NCBI RefSeq assembly: GCF_039523175.1
Contig: NZ_BAAAEU010000006.1
Location: forward strand, 310,001 to 374,000
DNA: 64,000 bases
Direction: 5' to 3'
DNA from: Dokdonella_A soli
GTDB lineage: Bacteria; Pseudomonadota; Gammaproteobacteria; Xanthomonadales; Rhodanobacteraceae
Shown here: one piece after another, positions 8,951-17,269 of the stretch
How positions within the stretch are numbered: the stretch's first letter is position 1
How the letters are laid out: each line of letters opens with the position of its first letter
The notes under the pieces: generated by a model
The model's database searches: none
Seen by the model: the letters and a program-made list of their open reading frames with translations, nothing else
Told to the model about the DNA's origin: nothing
Program-made: the position numbers and the translations under genes

Positions 8951-9018
8951 GAGCCGAACGTCGTGAAGCGCTTCCAGCCTCCTCCGGGGTGACGGGAGAA
9001 GGCGGCAGGTGTATCGCA

Positions 9019-10248
9019 TCACGGTAGACAATCCGCCAGCGCATCCAGCAAGCGCTCGACATCGCTCTCTGCATGCAGCGCCGACAGCGCGACGCGCAGG
9101 CGCGCCTGGCCGGCCGGCACGGTCGGCGGCCGGATCGCTGGCACGTAGAGCCCGGCCTCTTCGAGCTGCGCGGAAACCGCTAGCGCAGCCGCACTGTCGC
9201 CGATCGAGACCGGCTGGATCGGCGTGCGCGACGCGAGCAGCGCGATGCCGCGCTCCGCCGCGCCGCTGCGGAAATGCGCGATCAGCCGCGTGAGCCGATC
9301 GCGCCGCCAACCCTCGAAGCGCGCAATCTCGATCGCGGCGCTCGTCGCGGCCGCGAGCGAGGGCGGCAGCGCGGTGGTGTAGATGAAGCTGCGTGCGTTC
9401 TGCACGAGGCCGTCGATCAACGTCGCGCTGCCGGCGACGAACGCGCCGGCGACGCCGAGCGCCTTGCCGAGCGTCGCCATCAGGATCGGCGCATCGTCCT
9501 GCGACAGCTTTGCCTCGGCGACGCTGCCGGCGCCTTCCGGACCGAGCACGCCGAGGCCGTGCGCGTCGTCGACCATCAATGTCGCGCGCTGCGCTCTGCA
9601 CAGCGCCGCCAGTTCCGCCAGCGGCGCGACATCGCCGTCCATGCTGAACACGCCGTCGCTCGCGAGCAGCGCGGGCGCGCTGGGATGCGTGTCGAGCTGG
9701 CGCGCTGCACTCGCGACGTCGGCGTGCACGTAACGCTTCAACACGCAGCCAGCGAGGCGCGCACCGTCGAGCAGGCTCGCGTGGTTGAGCTTGTCCTGCA
9801 CGCACAAGTCTTCCGCGCCGAGCAGTGCCGACAACACACCGAGGTTGGCCATGTAGCCGGTCGAGAACAGCAGTGCGCGCTCGCGGCCGGTCCAGCGTGC
9901 GAGCGCGTCTTCGAGTTTCGCGTGTTCGTCGCGGTGGCCACCGAGCAGATGCGCCGCGCTCGCGCCGACGCCCCAACGCGCCACCGCCTTCGCCAACGCT
10001 TCCCGCAACGCCGGATGCTGGGCGAGGCCGAGATAGTCGTTGCTCGCGAAGTTCAGCAGCTGCTTGCCGGCGATCTGGATATGCGCGCCATCGACCGCCT
10101 CGACGGTGCGCAGGCGGCGCAGTAGCGCTTGCCGCGCGCGTTCGGACTGTGCAGCGGCGAGGCGTTCGAGCAGGCCGAGCCTTACTCCCTCTCCCCCAAT
10201 GGTTTTCTCATTGGGGGAGAGGGTGGGGGTGAGGGGGCGGGGCTTCAT
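9019..10248 (-). CDS. bioF: 8-amino-7-oxononanoate synthase BioF, N-terminus from repeat DNA
   Basis: PLP-dependent condensation of pimeloyl-ACP with L-alanine, giving 8-amino-7-oxononanoate. The 409-residue protein has the alpha-oxoamine synthase layout: NFASNDYLGLAQHP (~65-78), GSxxHLLGGHRDEH-like segment (~95-108), STGYMANLG, DDAHGLGVLG with the PLP-binding Asp, and the lysine motif TLGKALG (~243-249). Residues 1-22 (MKPRPLTPTLSPNEKTIGGE) are encoded by a REP-like palindrome at 10186-10245 and include the start codon. Homology begins at about LLERLAAAQSERARQ, with no alternative ATG or GTG there. Translation must therefore begin in the repeat. Downstream of bioB, upstream of bioH. Confidence 0.9.
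   Translation of the reverse strand: MKPRPLTPTLSPNEKTIGGEGVRLGLLERLAAAQSERARQALLRRLRTVEAVDGAHIQIAGKQLLNFASNDYLGLAQHPALREALAKAVARWGVGASAAHLLGGHRDEHAKLEDALARWTGRERALLFSTGYMANLGVLSALLGAEDLCVQDKLNHASLLDGARLAGCVLKRYVHADVASAARQLDTHPSAPALLASDGVFSMDGDVAPLAELAALCRAQRATLMVDDAHGLGVLGPEGAGSVAEAKLSQDDAPILMATLGKALGVAGAFVAGSATLIDGLVQNARSFIYTTALPPSLAAATSAAIEIARFEGWRRDRLTRLIAHFRSGAAERGIALLASRTPIQPVSIGDSAAALAVSAQLEEAGLYVPAIRPPTVPAGQARLRVALSALHAESDVERLLDALADCLP
10186..10245. repeat. CTCTCCCCC-type palindrome over the bioF start
   Basis: Arms CTCCCTCTCCCCCAATGG and CATTGGGGGAGAGGG form a hairpin, followed by a GGGGGTGAGGGGGCGGGG tail. Same family as 10325-10380, ~26935-27050 and 48652-48797. It supplies the first ~22 codons of bioF. 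Confidence 0.75.
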
Positions 10249-10324
10249 GCGAGCGTGAGGCCGGGTTTGCGATCAGGGAAAACGAAGTGAAGCCTGTTGG
10301 CAAGCGGTAGGGCCGCAACCTTTC

Positions 10325-10380
10325 CGACCCCTCGCCCCCTCACCCAACCCTCTCCCCCGGCATTGCCGGGGGAGAGGGCT
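10325..10380. repeat. CTCTCCCCC-type palindrome between bioB and bioF
   Basis: CTCGCCCCCTCACCCAACC is followed by the hairpin CTCTCCCCCGGCATTGCCGG/GGGAGAGGG, ending right at the bioB stop codon. Inverse-oriented partner of the 10186-10245 copy, so the two may form one composite element. Confidence 0.7.
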
Positions 10381-11391
10381 TCAAGCGACTTCCACGGCGC
10401 AGGGTTCGACGATATCGGCATGCACCGTGTTCGACTCGACCTCAATCGGCATCGCATGGATACCCAGGCGCGCGAATAGCGCCTGGTCGCGTTCGGTGTC
10501 CGGGTTGCCGGTGGTCAGCAGTTTCTCGCCGTAGAAGATCGAGTTCGCGCCGGCGAAGAAGCACAGCGCCTGCAGCTCGTCGCTCATCTCGGCGCGGCCG
10601 GCCGACAGACGCACCATCGAGCGCGGCATCGTGATGCGCGCGACCGCGATCGTGCGCACGAACTCGAACGGGTCGAGCAACGCAGTGCCGGCCAGCGGCG
10701 TGCCTTCGACCTGCACGAGGCGATTGATCGGCACCGATTCCGGATGCGCCGGCAACGTCGCCAGCGTATGCAGCAAACCGGCACGCTGCGCGCGCGACTC
10801 ACCCATGCCGACGATTCCGCCGCAGCAGGTCTTGAGGCCGGCGTCGCGCACGTGCTCGAGCGTGTCGAGGCGATCCTGGATCTCGCGCGTATGGATGATC
10901 TCGCCGTAGAACTCCGGCGCGGTGTCGATGTTGTGGTTGTAGTAGTCGAGGCCGGCGTCCTTCAACGCGTCGGCCTGCGGCTGCGACAGCATGCCGAGCG
11001 TCGCGCAGGTTTCCATGCCGAGCGCCTTGACCGCGCTGACCATGGCAGCGACTTTCGGGATGTCGCGATCCTTCGGCGAGCGCCAGGCCGCGCCCATGCA
11101 AAAGCGCGTCGCGCCGGCGGACCTGGCCTGCTTCGCCTTCGCGAGCACCGCCTCGAGGCTCATCAGCTTCTCGGCCTCGACGCCGGTCGCATAGCGCGCG
11201 GCCTGCGGGCAGTACGCGCAGTCCTCGGGGCAGCCGCCGGTCTTGATCGAGAGCAGCGTCGACACCTGCACCGCGTTCGGATCGTGGTGCGCCCGATGTA
11301 CGGCATGCGCGCGCTGCAGCAGGTCGGCAAAGGGCAGGTCGAGCAGCGCGAGGATTTCGGCGCGGGTCCAGTCGTGGCGAAGGGCGGTCAT
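10381..11391 (-). CDS. bioB: Biotin synthase BioB
   Basis: Radical-SAM enzyme that inserts sulfur into dethiobiotin. The 336-residue protein carries the CxxxCxxC iron-sulfur motif in GGCPEDCAYCPQAARY (~53-68), FCMGAAWRSPKDRD, the YNHNIDTAPEFYGEI block, CCGGIVGMGES, and RLSAGRAEMSDELQALCFFAGANSIFYGEKLLTT near the C-terminus. It heads the minus-strand bio cluster, but two repeat hairpins lie between it and bioF, so full polycistronic transcription is not certain. bioA and bioD are not in the window. No BirA operator could be recognised upstream. Confidence 0.97.
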   Translation of the reverse strand: MTALRHDWTRAEILALLDLPFADLLQRAHAVHRAHHDPNAVQVSTLLSIKTGGCPEDCAYCPQAARYATGVEAEKLMSLEAVLAKAKQARSAGATRFCMGAAWRSPKDRDIPKVAAMVSAVKALGMETCATLGMLSQPQADALKDAGLDYYNHNIDTAPEFYGEIIHTREIQDRLDTLEHVRDAGLKTCCGGIVGMGESRAQRAGLLHTLATLPAHPESVPINRLVQVEGTPLAGTALLDPFEFVRTIAVARITMPRSMVRLSAGRAEMSDELQALCFFAGANSIFYGEKLLTTGNPDTERDQALFARLGIHAMPIEVESNTVHADIVEPCAVEVA

Positions 11392-11420
11392 GCGGTTCCG
11401 GTTTCGTTAGAGTGCTGGTC

Positions 11421-11499
11421 GTAGGAGCGGCTTCAGCCGCGATGCTCTTTATGCTTGCGGCGAACGACGAAAAAGCATCGCGGCTGAAGCCGCTCCTAC
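11421..11499. repeat. GTAGGAGCGGCTTCAGCCGCG-family REP palindrome
   Basis: A 79-bp element with 26-nt perfect inverted arms (GTAGGAGCGGCTTCAGCCGC... / complementary) and a 27-nt centre, in the divergent gap between bioB and comF. A copy of exactly the same length lies inside hrpB (47789-47867), and a rearranged one overlaps the tatD end (51707-51773). Confidence 0.85.
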
Positions 11500-11542
11500 A
11501 GCGAACGCGTGAAGTCTCAAGGCGTGGAAGGAGGCTGTCAAC

Positions 11543-12265
11543 TTGAAACGGATCGGCACAGTTGACGGCTTTGCGGACCGCCTGCTGCGCGTCGTGCTGC
11601 CGCCGCGTTGCCTGCTCTGTGGCGCGGCTGGCGCGAATGGTCGCGATCTTTGCGCCGGCTGTGCCGCGGATCTCACGCGCAACACGCCCTGTTGCCCGCG
11701 CTGCGCGCTGCCGCTGGAAACGCCGGCGCCGCTGTGCGGCGGATGCCTCAAGCGTGAGCCGCCGTTCGCGGCCGCCTGGGCGCCGTTCCGCTACGGCCAC
11801 CCGCTCGACCTGCTCGAAGCGCGCTTCAAGTTCCACGCCGACCTCGCCGCCGGGCGCGTGCTCGCCGAACTGATGGCCGAGCGCGCGATCGACGCTGCAC
11901 CGAAGCGCGCGGACCTGATCATCCCGGTGCCGTTGCATCCGGCCCGCCTGCGCGAGCGCGGCTACAACCAGGCGCTCGAACTGGCCCGGCCGCTGGCAAA
12001 GGCGCTCGGGATTCCGTTGCGGCACGATGTGCTGCTACGCAACAAGGCGACGCCGCCGCAGACCGGCCTCGACGCCAAGGCACGCCGGCGCAACGTGCGC
12101 GGCGCGTTCATCGTGGCGCCGGGCGCGGAGTTCCCGGCCCGCGTCGTGCTGTTCGACGACGTGATGACGACCGGCGCGACCTTGCGCGAGGGCGCGCTCG
12201 CGTTGCGCCGGGCCGGCGCGGCGCACGTGGAGGTCTGGGCCTTGGCGCGGGCGCCACATCGCTGA
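11543..12265 (+). CDS. comF: ComF-family phosphoribosyltransferase-like protein
   Basis: The 240-residue protein has an N-terminal zinc-finger-like part with four Cys pairs (CLLC, CAGC, CPRC, CGGC, residues ~26-75) and a C-terminal type I phosphoribosyltransferase domain with the PRPP loop VVLFDDVMTTGAT (~205-217). IIPVPLHPARLRERGYNQALELARPLA (with LI before) is the ComF hallmark. ComF supports uptake of transforming DNA in competent bacteria; a role in DNA or nucleotide metabolism is likely here, but competence is not shown. A GGAGG ribosome-binding site lies at about 11529. Divergent from bioB, as in many gammaproteobacteria. Confidence 0.9.
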   Translation: MKRIGTVDGFADRLLRVVLPPRCLLCGAAGANGRDLCAGCAADLTRNTPCCPRCALPLETPAPLCGGCLKREPPFAAAWAPFRYGHPLDLLEARFKFHADLAAGRVLAELMAERAIDAAPKRADLIIPVPLHPARLRERGYNQALELARPLAKALGIPLRHDVLLRNKATPPQTGLDAKARRRNVRGAFIVAPGAEFPARVVLFDDVMTTGATLREGALALRRAGAAHVEVWALARAPHR

Positions 12266-12393
12266 CCCGGACGCGCAGCGCCGTGGGCATCATCACACCG
12301 CATGGAATCGCGCGCAGCGGCCACGATCCGCGCATCATCAACGGCGGCATGCAATGAGAGCACGACGGGCCGCGCGGCAACGCGCGCGCCGCG

Positions 12394-14379
12394 TCAGCGG
12401 ATCGCCAGCGCGAGCACCAGCCCGACCCACAGCGCGAGGCCGACCCAGTTGTTGTTGCGGAATGCGGTGAAGCAGTGCGCGCGGTCGCGGTCGCGGATCA
12501 GCCATTGCTGGTACGCGAACAAGCCGGTCGCGCCCGCGAGGCCGATGAAGTACGGCCAGTGCAGGTGCGCGCGCGTGCCGGCCAGCAGCATCGCGAACAG
12601 GAACGTCGCCATCAGTATGCCGATGATCACGCGGTCGGCGTCGCCGAACAGGATCGCGGTCGACTTCGCGCCGACGCGCAGGTCATCGTCGCGATCGACC
12701 ATCGCATACTCGGTGTCGTAGATCGTCGAGAACAGCACGTTGGCGAGGAACAGCAGCCAGCACAGCGGCGGCAATGAATTCGTGACCGCCGCGAACGCCA
12801 TCGGGATCGACCAGCCGAACGCGGCGCCGAGCACGACCTGGGCCAGATGCGTGACGCGCTTGGTGAACGGATAGATGGCGGCGAGCGCGGCGCCGACGAA
12901 GGACAGCTTGATCGTCAGCGCGTTCGTGAACAGCACCAGCACGAACGCGAAGGTCAGCAGGCCGCCGAACAGCAGCAGCGCCTCCTTCTTCGAGACGCGG
13001 CCCGCGGCCATCGGCCGGCCGCGCGTGCGCTCGACGTTCGCGTCGAGCCAATCGTGGTCCGCGTAGTCGTTGATCACGCAGCCGGCGCTGCGCATCGCGA
13101 ACACGCCGAGCGTGAAGATCAGCAAGGGACCGATCGGCGGAAAATCATTCGCGGCGAACCACAGCGCCCACCAGGTCGGCCACAGCAGCAGCAAGGCGCC
13201 GACCGGGCGATCCATGCGCATCAGCACCAGGTATTCGCGGATGCGCGCACGGTGCTTCGCCGGCAGATGGCCGAGCAGCCAGTCGATGACCTTGGCCGAG
13301 CGCGCCGAGGTATCGGCGGGCCGTGCAACCGCGGCCGCACGTGGCGCCGGCGCCGGTTTGCGCGCGAACGACGGGACCATCGTAGGTGTTTCCGGCGCTT
13401 CCGGTGTCACTTGGTGCAAGACCTCGCGCGGCGGTGGCATGGCTGCCGGTGATGGTTGAGGCGTGGAAGTCGGTACGCGGGCGGGCGGCGGCACGGCAGC
13501 TGCGGTGGCATGCGGCGGCGCTGCGCTCGCGACGGTTGCCGCAGGCGTGGCGGCTGCAATTGGCACGGAGGCAGCAGGCTTCGCCGGCATGCTCGATGGC
13601 GGAGTCGGGATCACCGCTTCGGGCTGATCACGCGCCGGCATCGTCGATGCGAGGACCGGCGCGCGCGCTGGCTCCGTTGCCGACATCACAGGCGCTGGCG
13701 GCACCATCGGGACCGACGGTCTCGGCGCAGCGGCGCTCGACTGTGCGTTCGCCGGTATCGCCGCTGCAGCACCGGCGTTCGACGCGATTGCGGGGGGCGC
13801 GACTGGCGCTGCGGTCGGTGATGGTCGAGGGGGCGGCGCGAAAGGCCGCGCCGGAGTCGCAGCCTGCCTCGACTCCGCCTCACCCCATGAGGGTGATCGC
13901 GTCGTGCCAGCCGCGCTGTCGGCTGCCTGCGCATCCGGAACCGGTGCCGCGCGTGGCGGCTGCACGCGCATATCCGCGACCGGCGCGGCCGCGCTCGCAT
14001 GGATTTCGTTCGCGGCTGTGTTGTCCGGCGTATCAGGCATCGGTGATGGGTCGCGCGGCTGCTCGGATGGCGCCGGTATGAGTGGCGCCTGCACGACCTC
14101 ATGCGATTCCCGTGCCGACGCTGCGTCCTCGTCCGCCACAGCGACCTTGCGCGTGCGGCGCGGTGCCGCCGGTTGGTCGACCGCCGCCGCCTTCGGCTTC
14201 GCTGGTGCGCGCTTCGGCTTCGCCGGCGCTGACACCATCGGACCCGCGTCGTTCTTCAGCGCCGCGCGCCGCCGAGCCGGTTTCGCCGATGGCGCGGCAT
14301 CACCCGGCGGCGGCGAATCGCCGTTCGCATCGGTCGACTTGCGCCGGCGCGGCGGCTTCGGGCAATGGGATTCTTCCAT
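12394..14379 (-). CDS. ubiA: 4-hydroxybenzoate polyprenyltransferase UbiA with long disordered N-terminal extension
   Basis: Prenylates 4-hydroxybenzoate in ubiquinone synthesis at the inner membrane. The catalytic domain occupies about residues 365-661 and shows both aspartate motifs, NDYADHDWLDANVERTRGRP and DTEYAMVDRDDD, plus eight or so membrane segments. Typical UbiA is ~290-300 residues. Here ~360 residues of Pro/Ala/Ser-rich, basic sequence precede it, starting with a Lys/Arg-rich patch (PPRRRKS, ARRRAALK) and continuing as PAPAPP-like linker. The frame is open throughout, with no stop or obvious domain in the extension. Internal starts (for example the Met in EYLVLMRMDRPVG) could give a normal-length protein, so either a true extension or a late start must be decided experimentally. 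Confidence 0.85.
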   Translation of the reverse strand: MEESHCPKPPRRRKSTDANGDSPPPGDAAPSAKPARRRAALKNDAGPMVSAPAKPKRAPAKPKAAAVDQPAAPRRTRKVAVADEDAASARESHEVVQAPLIPAPSEQPRDPSPMPDTPDNTAANEIHASAAAPVADMRVQPPRAAPVPDAQAADSAAGTTRSPSWGEAESRQAATPARPFAPPPRPSPTAAPVAPPAIASNAGAAAAIPANAQSSAAAPRPSVPMVPPAPVMSATEPARAPVLASTMPARDQPEAVIPTPPSSMPAKPAASVPIAAATPAATVASAAPPHATAAAVPPPARVPTSTPQPSPAAMPPPREVLHQVTPEAPETPTMVPSFARKPAPAPRAAAVARPADTSARSAKVIDWLLGHLPAKHRARIREYLVLMRMDRPVGALLLLWPTWWALWFAANDFPPIGPLLIFTLGVFAMRSAGCVINDYADHDWLDANVERTRGRPMAAGRVSKKEALLLFGGLLTFAFVLVLFTNALTIKLSFVGAALAAIYPFTKRVTHLAQVVLGAAFGWSIPMAFAAVTNSLPPLCWLLFLANVLFSTIYDTEYAMVDRDDDLRVGAKSTAILFGDADRVIIGILMATFLFAMLLAGTRAHLHWPYFIGLAGATGLFAYQQWLIRDRDRAHCFTAFRNNNWVGLALWVGLVLALAIR

Positions 14380-14396
14380 GCTTCGAGTTTAGCCCG

Positions 14397-14432
14397 CAAT
14401 GTTGAAAAGTGCGGCCAAGGATGGCTGCTTTT
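14397..14432. repeat. Short hairpin with T-run, repeated at 26867
   Basis: GAAAAGTGCGGCCAAGGATGGCTGCTTTTT, almost the same as the terminator-like hairpin at 26867-26893. It lies in the divergent ubiA/glutamate-synthase-like gap, where a terminator is unexpected, so it may be a dispersed repeat. Confidence 0.5.
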
Positions 14433-14540
14433 TGCCCTTGCGATCGGGATGGTCGCAGCACAACACGCGACGAAACGTCGGCTATGCTGCCGCTTTCGCC
14501 ATGCACTGCGATGCACGGCACGATCCGACAGGAGTTGTCG

Positions 14541-16181
14541 ATGGACAAGTGGTTGCCATCCCGCTACCTCGCCTTCGCGCTCTGCGTGCTGGTCTTCGTG
14601 CTCGCGCTCCTGGCGTGGGACGACGGCCGCAGCGTGAAGGTGCTCGCGATCGCGTCCGGCCTGCTCGTTGCGCTCGGCGTCGCCGACCTCGCGCAGAAAC
14701 GTTCGACCTTGCGGCGCAATTATCCGGTGATCTCGCACATCCGCTTCTTCTTCGAGGACGTGCGGCCGATGCTGCGCCAGTACATCGTCGAGTCGGACAC
14801 CGAGGAAGCGCCGTTCTCGCACGTGCAGCGCGCGGTGGTCTACCAGCGCGCGAAACAGGCGCTCGACGTGCGCCCGTTCGGTACCGAGCTGAACGTCTAT
14901 GAAGAGCGCTACGAATGGCTGAACCATTCGATCGCGCCGAGCCTGATCGACAGCCACGACTTCCGCATCACGGTCGGCGGCCCGCAATGCACGCAACCGT
15001 ACTCGGCCAGCGTGTTCAACATCTCGGCGATGAGCTTCGGCGCGATCTCGCCGAACGCGATCCGTGCGCTCAACGAGGGCGCGCGCCGCGGCGGCTTCTA
15101 CCACGACACCGGCGAAGGCTCGCTGTCCGCGTACCACCGCGAGAACGGCGGCGACATCTGCTGGGAGCTTGGTTCGGGGTATTTCGGCGCCTGCGAGCGC
15201 GCCGGCGTGTTCAGCGAGGCGAAGTTCGCCGAGAAGGCGGTGCTCGCGCAGGTGAAGATGATCGAGATCAAGCTGTCGCAGGGCGCCAAGCCCGGCCACG
15301 GCGGCGTGCTGCCGGCGGCGAAGGTCAGCGCCGAGATCGCGGCGACGCGCGGCGTGCCGATGGGCCAGGACTGCGTCTCGCCGGCGCGGCATTCCGCGTT
15401 CGACACGCCCGAGGGCCTGCTGCATTTCGTCGCGCGCCTGCGCGAGCTCTCCGGCGGCAAGCCGACCGGCTTCAAGCTCGCGATCGGTCATCCGTGGGAA
15501 TGGTTCGGCATCGCCAAGGCAATGGGCACGACCGGCATCCTGCCGGATTTCATCGTCGTCGACGGCGGCGAAGGCGGCACCGGCGCCGCGCCCCTGGAGT
15601 TCACCGACCATGTCGGCGCGCCGCTGCGCGAGGCGCTGATGCTGGTGCACAACACACTGGTCGGCCTGAACCTGCGCGACAGGATCCGCATCGGCGCGAG
15701 CGCCAAGGTGATCACCGCGATCGACCTTGCGCGCACGCTCAGCATAGGCGCGGACTGGTGCAACGCCGCGCGCGGTTTCATGTTCGCGCTCGGCTGCCTC
15801 CAGTCGCAGAGCTGCCACACCGACCGCTGCCCGACCGGCGTGGCCACACAGGACCCGCGCCGCTGGAAGCAACTCGACGTGCCCGACAAGGCCAGCCGCG
15901 TCGCGAACTTCCACGACAACACGCTGCGCGCGCTGAAGGAACTGATCCAGGCCTCGGGCCTGCAGCACCCGAGCGACCTCGGCCCCGAGCACGTGATCCG
16001 CCGCGTGTCCTCGAACGAGGTGCGCTCGCTGGCCACGCTGTACCGCTTCCTCGAACCCGGCGAACTGCTGACCGGCGTGCCCGAGCACGCGGTGTTCCAG
16101 CGCTTCTGGGCCATCGCGCGTCCCGACACGTTCGCGGCGCCGGAGGAACTCAGTGCGCGCAGGATGACGAAGTTGCGCTGA
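14541..16181 (+). CDS. FMN-binding glutamate synthase family protein
   Basis: Start 14541 follows CAGGAG (14529-14534). The 546-residue protein has two N-terminal membrane segments (residues ~7-25 and ~33-50) and then the large GltB-type FMN/TIM-barrel domain: NISAMSFGAISPNAI, GAKPGHGGVLPAAKV, FIVVDGGEGGTGAAP, and the cysteine cluster CLQSQSCHTDRCPTGVATQDP that matches the 3Fe-4S region of glutamate synthase. The glutamine amidotransferase domain is absent, so it is not a complete GOGAT. This is a widespread stand-alone family of uncertain reaction, probably a membrane-attached FMN oxidoreductase. Divergent from ubiA. Confidence 0.85.
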   Translation: MDKWLPSRYLAFALCVLVFVLALLAWDDGRSVKVLAIASGLLVALGVADLAQKRSTLRRNYPVISHIRFFFEDVRPMLRQYIVESDTEEAPFSHVQRAVVYQRAKQALDVRPFGTELNVYEERYEWLNHSIAPSLIDSHDFRITVGGPQCTQPYSASVFNISAMSFGAISPNAIRALNEGARRGGFYHDTGEGSLSAYHRENGGDICWELGSGYFGACERAGVFSEAKFAEKAVLAQVKMIEIKLSQGAKPGHGGVLPAAKVSAEIAATRGVPMGQDCVSPARHSAFDTPEGLLHFVARLRELSGGKPTGFKLAIGHPWEWFGIAKAMGTTGILPDFIVVDGGEGGTGAAPLEFTDHVGAPLREALMLVHNTLVGLNLRDRIRIGASAKVITAIDLARTLSIGADWCNAARGFMFALGCLQSQSCHTDRCPTGVATQDPRRWKQLDVPDKASRVANFHDNTLRALKELIQASGLQHPSDLGPEHVIRRVSSNEVRSLATLYRFLEPGELLTGVPEHAVFQRFWAIARPDTFAAPEELSARRMTKLR

Positions 16182-16205
16182 GGCGCGTGCTGATGCGGCT
16201 CGCGA

Positions 16206-16613
16206 TCAGGTCGGGTCCTTGTCGTACGACCGGATGCCATCCGGGAGCCTGACCCACGAGTGTCTGCGGCAGTCGTAGACCGAATCCTGCGGCGCCGGGA
16301 AGCTTGGGTCCGCAAAGGCGCCTACCGCGACGCTCACGGATGACTGCTCGCACCCCTCTTCCGTGTGGAACACGGTTGTTCCGCAAACCGGACAGAAGCG
16401 GAATCTGAACTTCGCGCCCTGGTCGCCCGTGCGGACGTACTCGGTTGCCGTACCCAGGACCTTACACGGCGCAGCGAAGCTGGCCAATGCAGCGAAGACG
16501 CTCCCCGTCCGGCGCTGACAGGCGAGGCAGTGGCAGAGACCGACTCCGAGAGGTTCACCCTGAACCTCGATGCGCAGTTGACCGCAGGTGCAAGAGGCTG
16601 CTCGAGAATCCAT
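16206..16613 (-). CDS. GFA (CENP-V) family zinc protein
   Basis: A 135-residue GFA-domain protein. Start 16613 is preceded by CGAGG. Zinc ligands are visible: SCTCGQLRIE (CxC), LCHCLACQRRTGS (CxCxxC) and FRFCPVCGTTVFH (CxxC). The family includes glutathione-dependent formaldehyde-activating enzymes and many uncharacterised members, so a role in thiol or aldehyde chemistry is only inferred. It is the first of four small minus-strand genes in a lower-GC block; I could not find an attC-like site directly at its ends, so I do not count it as a cassette. Confidence 0.85.
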   Translation of the reverse strand: MDSRAASCTCGQLRIEVQGEPLGVGLCHCLACQRRTGSVFAALASFAAPCKVLGTATEYVRTGDQGAKFRFRFCPVCGTTVFHTEEGCEQSSVSVAVGAFADPSFPAPQDSVYDCRRHSWVRLPDGIRSYDKDPT

Positions 16614-16733
16614 TGGGTACCTCGTGGGTTGTACTCGTGCCACTCAATGTTGCTCAGCCGCGTGCCGAGAAAGCGCACTCTGACCCGGGTTTCGTAGCTT
16701 TCATCAAAAGAATTGTTTTTCTTGACACCTAGC

Positions 16734-17021
16734 CTATTTCCCAGTGGCCGGGTCTTTGGTGCCTTCTTTGCCGGTATATGGGTTCACATTGCCTTTGGTT
16801 GACCAGTTGTCGTTCCTGGACTTGTTTGGGTCAGTGGCGTGCGCAGGTGCAACGTACGTTCCGTCCTTCTTCACATAGCCCTTGATGCTGTGGCTCCCAC
16901 CGCTAGAACTGTGGGCGCCGTTTGAGTGAGTTCCGCCAGAATGAGCACCGCCACCTCGAGCAAAGGCCGGCGCGCACGCACAGGTAACTACCATAGAAAT
17001 GGTGATGACTAATGCTTTCAC
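16734..17021 (-). CDS. Small secreted Gly/His/Ser-rich protein
   Basis: The 95-residue protein starts at GTG 17021 behind a perfect AAAGGAG. A signal peptide (MKALVITISMVVTCACAPAFA) is followed by a Gly/His/Ser-rich segment with three related GGTHSNGAHSS-type units, then SIKGYVKKDGTYVAPAHATDPN and NVNPYTGKEGTKDP, a pattern common in short periplasmic proteins of unknown function. Lower GC than the flanks. It is the distal gene of the cassette-like cluster. Confidence 0.8.
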   Translation of the reverse strand: MKALVITISMVVTCACAPAFARGGGAHSGGTHSNGAHSSSGGSHSIKGYVKKDGTYVAPAHATDPNKSRNDNWSTKGNVNPYTGKEGTKDPATGK

Positions 17022-17078
17022 GGATTTCTCCTTTGGTGGAAATAGTTGGCGTATCTAGGGAAGCTCTGAAGAAGTCGT

Positions 17079-17142
17079 CATTCCCGCGGAAGCGGGAATC
17101 CAAGTGGCTGTTTTCAATGGATGCCCGCTTTCGCTGGCATGA
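17079..17142. repeat. TCATTCCCGCGGAAGCGGGAAT-type palindromic repeat
   Basis: Two hairpins, CATTCCCGCGGAAGCGGGAAT and ATGCCCGCTTTCGCTGGCAT, separated by TCCAAGTGGCTGTTTTCA. Member of a dispersed family also seen at 45383-45460 and in part at 8850-8950. Confidence 0.7.
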
Positions 17143-17179
17143 CGTCGAAGAACTTATTCAGACCTCCCCTAGGTGTGAA

Positions 17180-17269
17180 GCCCAACGACGTGCTAAGCCG
17201 CCGCCGGCCGACAGTGGTCGGTTTGAGCGGAGTCCGGTCCCGGCGGTCGGCATAAGCACATAGTTAGCC
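17180..17269 (-). other. attC-like recombination site
   Basis: Outer 7-mers fit integron core sites: GCCCAAC (17180-17186, RYYYAAC) and GTTAGCC (17263-17269, GTTRRRY). Inside these, GTGCTAAGCCGCCGCCGG pairs with the complement of CCGGCGGTCGGCATAAGCAC, which gives the long imperfect hairpin expected of a 90-bp attC. The stop codon of the adjacent gene (17264-17266) lies inside the core, as is common in gene cassettes. Confidence 0.65.

Noticed and set aside
14256..16088. 610-residue minus-strand frame opposite the glutamate-synthase-like gene
   Set aside because: Shadow frame overlapping the ubiA start, with no domain and Arg/His-rich composition.
16206..16613. GFA gene as a fourth integron cassette
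   Set aside because: No RYYYAAC/GTTRRRY pair with hairpin could be found at its ends.
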